Assembly (NCBI GenBank): GCA_963682175.1
Contig: OY821779.1
Location: 3,670,501-3,734,500 of the forward strand
Length of the DNA stretch: 64,000 nt
Source: Triglochin maritima
Lineage: Eukaryota > Streptophyta > Magnoliopsida > Alismatales > Juncaginaceae
Direction: 5' to 3'
Part shown: one piece after another, positions 48,192-59,925 of the stretch
Numbering within the stretch: position 1 is the stretch's first letter
How the letters are laid out: every line of letters starts with the position of its first letter
The notes under the pieces: model-generated
Told to the model about the DNA's origin: nothing
The model's database searches: none
Seen by the model: the letters and a program-made list of their open reading frames with translations, nothing else
Position numbers and translations under genes: made by a program

Positions 48192-51100
48192 TTAATGCAG
48201 TGGCGGCGACCCAGGTTCAGAACCACTCACCGAGGCAAATGAGGACGCATTCTCTTCTTTGGTGAGAGCCACAAAGTTCATTGGTGAGGCAGTTGGCTTC
48301 CTTGTTTCCTTGAAGTAACCATTTTGACGCCCCGATTGAGATCGCGGTGTTAGAAGATCAGAGCTACCAGGAGAGGTTCTCCGAGACATGGAACCCACAG
48401 ATACATTTTTCCGGTTCAAACTGTTACATCTTTTTATGGTTGATTTTGATCCATACATGGCTTCCTTATCTGTTCGTAATGCTTCTTGCAATTTCTTCTG
48501 ATCCTGCAAAGACAGTTTTGACATTCAATTTGTAGCTTTGGAAGCATCAATCTAATGTATCATGCAACAATGGTTCTACCCGATATCTTCTCTTCTCTTC
48601 TTCCTTTTGATGTCTCGAAAGCTTATACTCTTCCAAGATAGAAATTAAACGTACCTGCATGAAAATGTTGCAAACATTCAGTTAATAAATATCATACCTA
48701 GGAACTCTGCATCTTTTTTAAATTTTAAAGCAGAAAGCTTCATCACCCCATCATATAGGAAAAGGGTGTTCCTCTTATCTTCCCAATGAAATGTTCTTTT
48801 CATTAGATTATCCACGATACCTACAACATATTGAGAATTTAGCTCTGAATAATTTAGAATTTACAAAAAATTATAACATTGCCACACTGCCACATTGGAA
48901 AACAAAATTACCAGGAATTTTGTTTACAGTGATCCGTGCAAGTTCTGCACGCTTGCGGTTGAGGTGTGCACCTCTTCCAGCATTGTACTTCTTATGATCC
49001 TGCAACAACCAACCAAGTGGGACACTGATTTAAAATCTCTACCACCAGCGAGTAGAAATAAGGATGTTACAGAATTGCACAAAAAGGAGACAAAAACACT
49101 CACTTGGTCAAAATCTTCAAGCCATTTTTCCTCTTCACGAGCCATAAGCCATTTTGATATCCTATCCATGATATCCTTCCTACTTATGGATTCTTCTCTG
49201 GCGCTTGTAATATGAGCTTCAATACTTGTCAGAAGTTCAGAAGGGTCAACCATATCTGAAGACATAAATTTGGACAGCCATGGTTATTGATAGATGATAA
49301 AGCAGATACTACAAGAAACTCAACACTGGATATCCTTGAAGAAGGCTGCCTACTAGAATCTATCAATGCGTTGATTTTGTCCAGGGTAGTGCTAACGTCG
49401 GGTTGTATATGTGCTTCTGCACATATTTCCTCCAATTCCTCTCTTCTTTTGAAAACAAGTTCTTTCAGTCGGCCAGCTTTTAGTTTACTTAATCTGTCAA
49501 CTTCATTTGCAACCTACACAGTCGAAGTAGGATAAATTTGGTTGCTCACCATTAGAAAACTAAAACCAACAGAATCACAGTCTACCTGTTGAAGAATTTC
49601 TGGAGATAAGATGCCGCATTCTTTAACATCATCTTCTGGCAAGTCAATGATGGATATAATCCTTCTAAAGCATCTCGTGTCCTCCTCAGGTGAGTTCATC
49701 AGGTTCCACAGATCGTATAGCGAAGACAGACTTCCTCTGAGCTAAAGTGACATCACCCCTCAATAATAGAAGATAATAACAGGTAAATATGTACAGCAGT
49801 GCTGCTTACCTTTTGAAATCGGAGTTTCTTCTCAGCCTTTAACTTTGAAATTGCATGAACTAATCCATCTATTGTTTTATTGCTGATGCTAGCAGCTTGG
49901 CCTATTTCAATCTCATGCAAATTTGGATGCACTCCACCTAACGTCTTGCCAAAATCCATCCCAAGGACTTCGCATAGATGGTGAACTTCATTGACATGCT
50001 CAAGGACTTTATGAAGACGATCAGACTACATTAACAAGAAACCTCAGTAAGTCATTAAAGATGTTACTAAACGACAAACGCTGCAGAAACAAACAAAAAT
50101 AAATTAATTGTAACAGAACTTCAAGTTTTCTATGTAAGTACATGACATTGAGAAAAAGCCTCCATTGGGCAATTTGGGTTACTCCTGTAACCTATATGAT
50201 TTTGAGTAGTTCCACCAAATACCAATTGGTTTTCACTTGAGAACCCACATTCTCTTAATATAGGCCTGTGAAAGATGTGATACAGCACAAAGAAAAATCA
50301 ATGGGACTACATGCTGCTGCTTTGCTGCATAAGTTTCTTCACAGAGTACATACTAGAAAAGCCGATGTGTCATCAATATAATGTTTTGCAAAATAGACTT
50401 TAAAAATTGGAGCTCAATATTCCTTGTATATACTAATTTCCTTCACAAACGACAACAGGCAAATAAACAATGTTAACACACTGCCCTACGAGATTTTGTG
50501 AAAATAATGCCTCTGTTCCAGTTTTGGCTAGTTCACTGGACAATGGTTTCAACCCAAAAATGTACCTTCTCTTTTTGCAGGGTCCTGAGTTGTGCCTGAC
50601 ATTCGTTGATCTTCCTCAATGATAAATCAAGTTTTTCACTGCATCCATGATCAGCTGCAGATTCTTTTAACTGAGTTTGTCCCGTTATGTCCCTGTTAAT
50701 TTTCTCAATTTGCGTTTGTATCTCTGTAAACAGCTTAAAACGCTCCTTTTTCTCCAATCTCAATTCTTCTAGTGCTGGTGTTAGTGACGCAAGGTGCTCC
50801 TTCAGCGTTAAACTTTTATTTTCCTGACGAAAAGAGAGAGAAAACATTGCCTTTTTTGTAAGCTTACTATTTCAAAATTGACTTCCAATAGCTACACAAC
50901 TACACCTATACATCTTAAACCACTCTCACTGTCTCACACAATATCTCTAGTATCCTCTATCACTAATTCAGCATTTTCGACACTAAAACCCATACAAGGG
51001 ATAAAATATTGCCGAAGTCTTTCATGATCATAGAAATATTTAGAAAAATATGCTGGTGTAATATAGACTAAGTTGAAGTAGTTTTGTTCCTACATATCGA

Positions 51101-52646
51101 CTATTTGTTGGCCTTGACTGAAAACATGCACCTGTGACTCAAAATCCATCTCCCGGGATCTCTTTTAGGCTTTCCTTTTAACACAAATTATTGATGAACA
51201 TTTTGTTACCCGAGAAGGAGGGCTGTTTTCCATGAGACAAGCTCGAAGAGCTGCCAGCTCTGCTTCTTTGGTTGCCACAGTCTGATGAAGTCGTGCTCTC
51301 GCATTACTAGCTTCTTTGACTTTTCTTCGGTGAACTTGCATACATTCTCGCTCCAGTTCCATCAGCATGCGGTCCTTTTCCATTTCTGACTCACCAATCT
51401 CTGACCATATAGCCTGCTCCAACAACATGCAAAATATGGTTGAGTTTAAATTGTAGATCGTTGATTAAGTTAGTCATACAATGCAAATATGATTAGTTCA
51501 GCTTTCAACTTGTTGATTTAGTAAACACTACATTGTATTTAATGATTTACATGAAATAAGGTATTTAGGGACAAGTTAAGGATCCCTAGGAAATCTTTCA
51601 CCAAAATTACAAGCATCGGTTTAACAAATTTAATTATGTCAAAACAGAGGCAAAAACCATTTCAGTACAATCTCAAACGCATAAGTTGTTTTGTGGACAT
51701 CAGGCTATGTATAGTAACAAAGCTTAAGATAGTGAAAGACAAACAAAGAAGTCTTTAAATTCTACTACAAAACGTTGATATAATTTGCATTCTCATGCTG
51801 GCTACAATAAATAAGGTTGTATCAACAATATACAAGTCTGAAAAAAAAATCGAAATTTTATATAGCAACAATGGCTGAATGGTTTATTAAAAAAATTATT
51901 AGGTCAGAATATTGTATATATTAAACGAATCAACCCACGTCAAACCTCCAACAATGACAAGCACCATCCTGGCATCAAACCAAATCAAAACTAAGTTGGT
52001 ACGATTTTATTTTTTTATTTGCCGTCTCCCAGCGTAGCCCAACTAATTTGGGATTAAAGGTTTTGTTGCTGTTTTGCTGTCTCCAGTACAGACTTGCCCA
52101 TCAGGAATACAATTTGCTTTCCAAACGGCAAAAACACGAAAACCGCCATCTTTTCCTGAAATTTATTTGCAGGTCTTTAAACTTTAAGAGCAAAAATACT
52201 TGTTACTTGTTAGCTGCTGTGGCATACCATACAATTATACAAGAACCACACTCTATCTCCTAAGGCAAGCATAAACTACCCTACAAAACCCTACAAAACC
52301 CATAATTCAGGGGAAAAAACAAGCATAAGTCCAAACTTATACCAAAAACCACACATGCAATAACCTCTAATCCACACACACTTACTACAAAATTATGAGA
52401 AAATACGGCTCACAAGCCGCAATTGACATCCAAAAACAGCAAACCAACCACTTTCATCCAAACCCTCTCCAACTTCCCACGAAACCAACCAAAATCAGAG
52501 ATTTCCACCACCAAAACTACCCAAAAAAAACCGCAAAAAATCCAAAAAAAATGGAAGGGGACCTCGAGCTCGGTGAGCAGAGCGACGCAGGTGGACTCGA
52601 TGTCTGCAGACGCGGCGCTCCTCCTTCTCCCGACCGCCCCCGCCAT
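48192..52646 (-). CDS. MAP65: MAP65/ASE1/PRC1 microtubule-bundling protein
   Basis: Cross-links antiparallel microtubules in cortical arrays, spindle and phragmoplast. Eleven exons, given 5' to 3' on the minus strand: 52646-52563, 51413-51210, 50823-50566, 50025-49810, 49741-49586, 49513-49354, 49255-49104, 48999-48912, 48820-48747, 48654-48580 and 48503-48192. They join in frame to 592 residues, the usual family length. The N-terminal two thirds is Leu/Glu/Lys-rich coiled coil used for dimerisation. The conserved microtubule-binding core spans [36 protein letters not shown] and then LYDG...[16 protein letters not shown]. The tail is basic and Ser-rich with SP/TP sites ([16 protein letters not shown]) suited to CDK/MAPK control, and ends PPLH. 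In exon 9 the usual AKTRAWE motif reads MKRTFHWE, a diverged core. All splice borders are GT...AG. The paralogue number is not resolved. Confidence 0.95.
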
Positions 52647-53544
52647 GTCTGAGAGCTTTGTTGTGGCTTTTGGTTCAAGGAAGTGAAGTGGAAAAGGAGT
52701 GGAGAAGAGACTGCGACATTAGTGGAAACGATCGAACAGAGGAAGTGGAAAGGGTTGTTTGAGGAGACAGACAAGAAATCTCTACTTTATTTGCTAATTT
52801 CTTTTTTGGTTTTCGGTTTCTATGTATAATATCTTCACGATTATACTGATTGGTTGTTGGTTTGGAGCCTGCAGGAGGTTAAACAATGCTGCAATTCGTT
52901 GGCATGAAATCTAATTCTACCTAATCAGATTAGGTTCATATGAAATCTAAATCTACGTGATTAGATTACGTGCATATGAATTGAATTCTATGTAATCAAC
53001 TTACATTATTTGGTGACGTTGACATTCACCAAAGTAATTGCAATGTAATTTAAAAATAAATTTGTAATTTATTAAGTTTGATAAATGTCCAAAATGTTTG
53101 CCGAAATTTGGGCATATTTCCGACAAGATCAAGGTTTTAGTAATTTGAAATGATTTAATTACGGTGTAATATAATTGGATTGCAACCTCGTAAGATAATT
53201 TAATTACCTTGACAGATGTGTAATTGAATTACCTTTATGATTGAATTTGTAATCATTTTATATTACACATTTGATTACGATGAACTAAGGAATGCCTACA
53301 TGTAAAGTTTAGACAATAGTTTCCACAACTTAAGAGTGAAAGTTGGAGAAATTTCTTTAGTAAGTTATGGAATTCTTCCAGCAATTCAAATTACAAAATT
53401 ACAAAAAAAAATGTCAATCACTGAAAAATTATTTTAAAAGTCCAATTTCCTGATTCCGGACAAAAATCTGATAACTAAACTGCCAATGATGCCCTGATAG
53501 TATACTGCCATGTTTTGCCTAGTAGCAAAATGGTATGTCAACTT
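52647..53544. other. MAP65 upstream region
   Basis: No gene. Holds the promoter of the minus-strand MAP65 gene. A short region at about 52905-53000 contains three diverged copies of an (A)TCTAATT/TGATTAGATT word with ATATGAA between them, probably a small MITE. Confidence 0.5.
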
Positions 53545-53555
53545 CTTCTTTTACC

Positions 53556-53757
53556 GTCCTCCGGGACGCAGCCGAGTTGGTTAGGTACGTGGGTTCACGA
53601 ACCTTAGGTCACAAGATCAAATCCCAGCAAGGCACTTTATTTAATGCTAATGCGTTCCGGTGAAAATGGTGTTGGACCACCCCCAGTTTGGAGCCGCAAC
53701 CCGCCTGTCCCAAGTGAGGGCGGATGTCGGGGAATTCTGGATCATCAAAAAAAAAAA
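53556..53757 (+). mobile_element. tRNA-derived SINE
   Basis: About 200 bases with an internal pol III promoter: a box A-like CAGCCGAGTTGGTTAGG near 53569 and a box B-like AGATCAAATCCC about 45 bases later. The body contains CCACCCCCAGTTTGG and the 3' end is a run of 11 A residues. Probable target duplications are CTTCTTTTACC (53545-53555) and CTTCTTTTTCC (53760-53770), differing at one base. No coding potential. Confidence 0.82.
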
Positions 53758-53770
53758 TCCTTCTTTTTCC

Positions 53771-54549
53771 ATTTTGGTTATGTGAAAGACTCGTACATCA
53801 GATCAAATCCTACGTTGGATTGGAGAAGAGACGACACAAATGGTGAGAGTTTAAACTAATAACTATAATTGTAGGAACCAAATACCATCTTAGGAGGTAT
53901 ATCAATATTGTGACGTTTGATTGATTGATTTTATTTTTTTTGTATCTCTAATAATGACGTTTATATTATAATAATAAAAAGGATAGCTGTAGTGCCTGTA
54001 GAAATCCTACGTATACAGTCCAAGCTCATTTATGATGATTCCTTTTTGAAATTTCCATGGATTAGCACAACCAAGTAAAGCAATGGATCAGTCCCGTAAA
54101 CCGTAATTGTTGAAATTTTATTAGGGTTTATAGATACATTCCCTATCCCTATGGATTCAAATCAGTTTGGAATTATCTTCTAACGCAACTACATAAGTCA
54201 AAATCAAAATTTAGGGATCTAATATGGCAACGGGGCAAGAATTAAGATCTTGAACAGGATCGTGAGAGGGACAATAAAAAATAAAAAATAAAAAAACTGT
54301 TTGTTAAGTCCACGATCCGCGCGCAGTGGTGTTTATTTTAATTTTAAAAAATTATTTGTTGTGTGACTCATTTCTCTTGGAAAATTTTACACTTTATGCT
54401 TTAAGATTACCCGATCTCCGGGGAAAAATCCACATTTTGACTTTATCGGATAAATATGTTTATGTTTCACGTTTTATCCAAAATATTTCTTCCTAAACTG
54501 TGTGGAATCATTCACTTCCAATCCTTCTATTTCTTTCTCTCTCTCTTTC
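53771..54549. other. AT-rich spacer
   Basis: No gene or defined repeat seen. Confidence 0.5.
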
Positions 54550-54594
54550 CACCTTCAAAATCGTGCAGTGAACAGTTAAAATCGCTTACATATC

Positions 54595-55480
54595 AAGCGC
54601 ATCGAGTTTATAGTTCTTCACACCCAAACAATTCGAATTATGTTCATCGTAAAATGTCCTAAAAATCCTATGTTGAAAAAACACAACTTTTCAAAAAATC
54701 TAAATTATCGAGAATATATCGCTCACACATCAAATTCATCGAGTTTATAGTTCTCCACGTTGAAACGATTAGGCAATAGGAGGAGTGAACCTGACCACTT
54801 CACGTTGAGGTTCATAAATCGAATTTCGTTCATTGTAAAATGTCCTCAAAAATCGTGCGGTGGAAAGTCGTGATTTTTCAAAAAATCTAAATTCTCGAGA
54901 ACATATCGCACATACGTCAAGTTCATCAAGTTTATAGTTCTCCTCACCGAAACGATTCGAATTCCACTCGTCATAACACACCCTCAAATATCGTGTGGTG
55001 AAAAGTCATGTTTTTTTCAAAAAAATCTAAATTATCGAGGTCATATCGTGCAAATATCGAACTCATCGAATTTACAGTTCTCCACACCCAAACACTTTGA
55101 ATTCTATTCGTCATAAGACGACCTAAAAAATCAAGCACATTTTATCAAGCTTCGCCGAACCTCTATTGAGCATATAAAAACAAACTCAACATTAAATCAA
55201 AACAGACTCAACAAACTGTTGTCGGAGCTTTATCGAGCTCACATGTAAAAAGAATCGAGTTTATCGAGCACAAAAATCGAGCTCATATCGAACGCATATC
55301 GAGCTTCGTTGGAAACACAGAAGATTGGTCTGAGTTTTATCGATTCAATCCACTACACAAAACATTCAGTCTAATCTTATCGAACTCTTATGCAAAAGTA
55401 ATCGAGTCTATCAAGCACAACAATTGTGTTCCTATCGAACTCATATCGAGCTGATCGAGGTTCGTTGGAAACACAGAAAA
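54595..55480. repeat. degenerate satellite-like tandem repeats
   Basis: The word TTTATAGTTCT(C/T)C(A/T)C recurs at 54607, 54744, 54931 and 55071, giving a unit of about 138 bases, with one unit enlarged by roughly 50 bases. Each unit also has TCATCGA before it, then ATTCGAATT, then TTTTTCAAAAAATCTAAAT and an ATCGAG...ATATCG word. After 55140 a related section repeats ATCGAGCTCATATCGA and a TTCGTTGGAAACACAG word at about 55305 and 55458. No gene is present. The frequent ATCGA words suggest a Helitron or satellite remnant. Confidence 0.75.
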
Positions 55481-56860
55481 CTTCATTTTTAGTATCCAAA
55501 CTGTTAGAATTCCTAATAAACCATCAAGCCCAAAATCACTTTCTAACACATGCCCAAACAACCCACTCAAAATACATCTCGGCTCGACCACGACGGGGAA
55601 TAGTTGCGTGAAAGAGAGAGAAGATTCGTGACAGAGAGATTTTTTGGTGTTTTTAAAGACAATTGTATTTTAGGTAAAACACGAAACATAAACACATTTA
55701 TCAGAGTCAAAATGTGATCTTTTTTCAGAAGTTGAGTAACTTTAAGCATAAATTGTCAAAAAAATTATTTTAATTAAGAAATTGTTGTATTGTTTTAAAA
55801 TAGATATATCTTATCAAATAAAAGTAATAAAAAAATTTAAAAACTGCCATCATTCTTATTTCCTCATATTCTACGGATAGACACTCATATTACTATATAA
55901 ATATTGTATTTTCGAAATACTATATCTTTGATAGCTAACTTTACTTATTACGCATTTCAAACATAAATGAGAAAAATGATGACATATTAATTAATTAAAT
56001 ATATGAAATGAGTTCGGAAAAAAAGTGTTTATTTGACAGTAATTTTTTTTATAAAGATCATAATTGAGAAGATGAAAGATAAAGAAATTATGAATAAATA
56101 TTGTAAAGATAAAGAAAACATATTTGTTTTTTAAAGATCGCGACAATAGATGCTTGATGCTGAATTGCTGACACCGTGACACCAAGAAAGCAGTCAACTA
56201 TATTTTATTTTATTTTTTCCATGTAGGACCAGCACTGTAGGGTTGAAGGGATCAAGAGAGTTTGCTGAATTATTTTTGTAGGTTGCATGAAATCAACCGA
56301 TGCAAACTAGTTCTACAAATATAGATTGGTGCATCCCATAATCTTACTACTAAATTCTGCCTTAGCCATTATTCAGATGCTGACTCCCCATCTACTAAAC
56401 TGAGTTCTCAAGTGGCTTTGTTTTGTTGTGGTGCCACTATTTGAATAGATGTAGATGCACCTAAAGATCGAGCCAACTATAGCTTCTGGATAATGTCGAA
56501 CGCCTTTCAATTAATTATTAACCAAAAAGAAGAATATCGTATGATTGTATTGAACACAAGAATACCAAGTTCAAGTTTACGGGAATTGAATTAGTAGTGC
56601 TGAAAGTGAGGTTCATGTTCCCCACCACAAAGGGAAAACAACAACAATCACAATAAATATGATTGGAAAGTGTTTCTCCTAAGTTAGACGCCACTCAGAC
56701 AGGCGCACGGTGAAGGAACAGAAGAAGCAGAGGAGCAAAAATTATCCCGTCCCTGCTGACACTCATTTGACAGTAAAATCTACCTGAAAAATCTGAACAC
56801 TGTAAAGTTGATTTACGGATTACTAACTACGAATTCCACGTTTATCAACTGGAGGACGCT
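55481..56860. other. AT-rich spacer
   Basis: No supportable gene or complete element. Confidence 0.5.
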
Positions 56861-56868
56861 TTTTAATT

Positions 56869-57993
56869 GGATCATGTTACACCGACGTGGGCGTTCGTGA
56901 CGCGCGTTGACATGGTCAGTACAGTCAGCAGTCCAGTCAGCAAAATTCAAATGTCTTTTACTTTTTGAACTTAACTAAGTAGCATATTTATTTTGTGTCA
57001 CATACAATTTTTACTTTCTCGATGCAACATTTCGAATCTCAATGCAACATTTCGTTTCCCCGTACAATCTTTTCCCAGCAACTTTTTCTGAACAGACACA
57101 CAATTTAATCTGGACAGACACAAAACTTATTCTGGACAGACACGCAACTTATTCTGGACAAACTTTGAACTTATTATGGACAAACTTTGAACTTATTATG
57201 GACAGACTTTGAACTTATTCTGAACAGACTTTGAACTTATTATGGACAAACACAAAACTTATTATGGTCACACTTTAAACTTATTATGGATAGATACACA
57301 ACTTATTCTGGACAAACTTTGAACTTATTATGGACAGACACACAACCTATTCTGGACAAACTTTGAAATTATTCTAGACAAACTTTGAACTTATTCTGGA
57401 CAGACTTTGCACTTATTATGGACACACACAGAACTTATTCTGGACAGACTTTGAACTTATTCTAGACAAACTTTGAACTTATTCTGGACAGATTTTGAAC
57501 TTATTATGGACAGACTTTGAACTTATTATGGACAAACACAGAATTTATTATGGACAGACTTTGAACTTATTATAGACACACACAACATATTATGGACAGA
57601 CTTTGAACTTATTCTGGATATACACATAACCTATTCTGGACAGACTTTGAACTTATTATGGACAACAAATAGAACTTATTCTGGACAGTCACACAACTTA
57701 TTCTGGACAGAATAAGGTGTTCGTCTGTCAATTTTATGTTGTGGGCTTTTCTGTGGAATAATCAAAAGTTACATTAGGAAAATAAATATTGAATGGGGAA
57801 ACCAAATGTTGCATTGGGAAACGTAATGTTGCATTGAGAGACTATAAGTTGCACGTGATATAAAATAAATTTATTATTCAATTAATTTTAGAAAGAAAAA
57901 GACATTTGACTTTTGATAACTAGACTGTTGTTGCTGACTAGACTGACCACGTCAGCACGCGTCCCAGACGTAAGCGTCAATTAATCATTTTCC
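56869..57993. mobile_element. long-terminal-inverted-repeat element (MULE-like MITE)
   Basis: A 1125-bp element with inverted ends of about 200 bases each (left about 56869-57070, right about 57760-57993). The ends start GGA and share GACGCG, TGACATGGTCAGT-like and TTTC-spaced ATGCAACATT words in the same order. TTTTAATT flanks both sides (56861-56868 and 57994-58001); a ninth base differs, so the duplication is 8 perfect or 9 with one mismatch. Long inverted repeats point to a Mutator-like element; an 8-bp duplication would instead fit hAT. No transposase. The whole centre is a minisatellite. Confidence 0.78.
57090..57722 (+). repeat. 22-bp minisatellite inside the long-TIR element
   Basis: Close to 28 diverged copies of a unit like ACTTATTCTGGACAGACTTTGA (about 20-23 bases). 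Two alternations recur: TTCTGG versus TTATGG, and ACTTTGA versus ACACACA. The array fills the space between the inverted repeats and has no coding sense. Confidence 0.9.
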
Positions 57994-58001
57994 TTTTAAT
58001 T

Positions 58002-59925
58002 CAAGTAAGAGTAAAATAGAAACACCAAATTTACGCTTGTTTTCTAACCTTGCTCTCCGAAGGTCCATGGATCCATTGATGCGCCTGGCTGCATGCAGCA
58101 AAGGAAACTTATTTGAATCTCCTGCTTAGAAATCAACGATAACAAATGATCGTACCACCTACCACTAAGCGAAGTTTACTATAAATACCCAAGATTTTGC
58201 TCCGAAAAACTTTTATCTTCAATGACCAAGAGAAAAATAAATGACAAAAATCAGGCCGGTCAACCTCCTTTTAAAGAACTAATGCAACGGATTAAACCTT
58301 CTTTAAAATATTGCATATGAAAAGGACCGTCTTGGTCACTTGCTTCAAGTTTGTGTGGAAGATTGTACATTAGGCCGAAGAAGAAAACGGCCACCCACCA
58401 ACTCCACCCTAATCTCCAATAAATTGATCCGTGCATCACAATAAACTAATAACAATGGGGCCAAAACGTTTCACTAAAAAAATTAAGGTATCTACTACAA
58501 GCCATGTCTGCCTTGTGGAGAACGAAGACGGATTAAAAAATGGGAGCATTAAGGAAAGAGAAATCACTGCAGTGAACAATTCCAAACGCAGCACCAGTTG
58601 ATAAATGTAACATGCAGTGAAGCGTGGCAACTCCCATGTTTTTGCAAAACATGAGCCGTAGAAACTTGTTCTGTAATGTTAAGTGATGATGAAGTCAACT
58701 AAAACGCTAGAAAAGGGACATCACTTGGGGTCCAATCTCAAGAAAAACAAACAGGTTGTAGAGATGTTTCATGTCGGCAGATGAACAAATAAATGATCTA
58801 AGGAAAAAAAGAACAGAACATTAAGGAGAAGGAAAATAGAGAAGACAGATTTTGGTAAATATACGGACCCAACACGCCCCTCTTCATTAGATAAGCTCAC
58901 AAGCCACTTTTCTTTGTTTCTGAAGAATTCATTCACACGTGTAGATTGATTCATTCCATATAAATATCTAGATGAGTTAACTTTTTTCTCTCTACTTCAT
59001 TGGATTCTACTCTGGCCCACCCCCACCTGGCCATAACATCCAGAATCCAGATCATGCTAGCAGACAAGAACTGCTGAAGGCTTGATTGGAGCTTCCTTGG
59101 CAGCTTATTCATAGCATTTCTCCGACTTAGGGAAAAGCAAAATTACTGTCCTTATGAGAGGACCTGATCACGGGAGGCGGTCACTTTTCTGAGTGATGAA
59201 ATGAACTCTTATACTTGCTCTAGATTCAACTATTTGAGTCTTATCTAGTGTGCAAACTACAACGCTAAGTAGGAGTCGCAAACAGCTATTCATCAGTCGG
59301 AATAAGTAATATTGATGCTCTGTTTTTAACTTTGACCCATTTCTTGTTCGATGTGGTTATCCCGTTTAAAGGTTAAAGCAAAAGGAAGAGAGCAATTGAC
59401 TCAGCCTCCACCTTCATCTCATCTTCCAGTAACTCGAACCACAATTTATTTTCAAGAAATACGCCACCTAACCCATTTAAACACAATATATTGCCTGAGG
59501 CGATGCTTTTACAATAGCACTACCATCAATTGCTTATTCTCAGATATGGTGAGCTCTCGACAATCAATTGAGCTTGTGTCGGATGTGATAGTAGCACATC
59601 TACCTACTGGTGGGTCGTTCAGCTAAAGAAATTCTTATGAGCAAGCACTAAAAAGATCTTCATTATGGCGTGAAACTAAACATAAGGCTATAAGAGCTTG
59701 GTATCAATTTTAGTCGTCGAACATTAGAACACTATGATGGAAGCGTATTAACTATTATTTTTAACAGATACTAAAACAAATTATGGAGTAATATGATACA
59801 GGCACATGGCAAACTAGGGGGGAAATCAAGGCATTACAATGCATGGAAAACTTTATATTCCACTATAAAGAAGGACAACGTGAAATTGACATCCAAAGGC
59901 TCTACTTGTGCTTGTAGGTTTTCAT
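58002..59925. other. spacer downstream of the cyclin J18-like locus
   Basis: No supportable gene. Includes the 3' flank of the minus-strand cyclin-like gene. Short frames near 58770 and 59351 have no recognisable features. Confidence 0.5.

Noticed and set aside
57090..57722. Regular repeat array resembling a CRISPR at first sight
   Set aside because: Units are contiguous 22-bp degenerate tandem copies without unique spacers, inside a plant transposon-like element.
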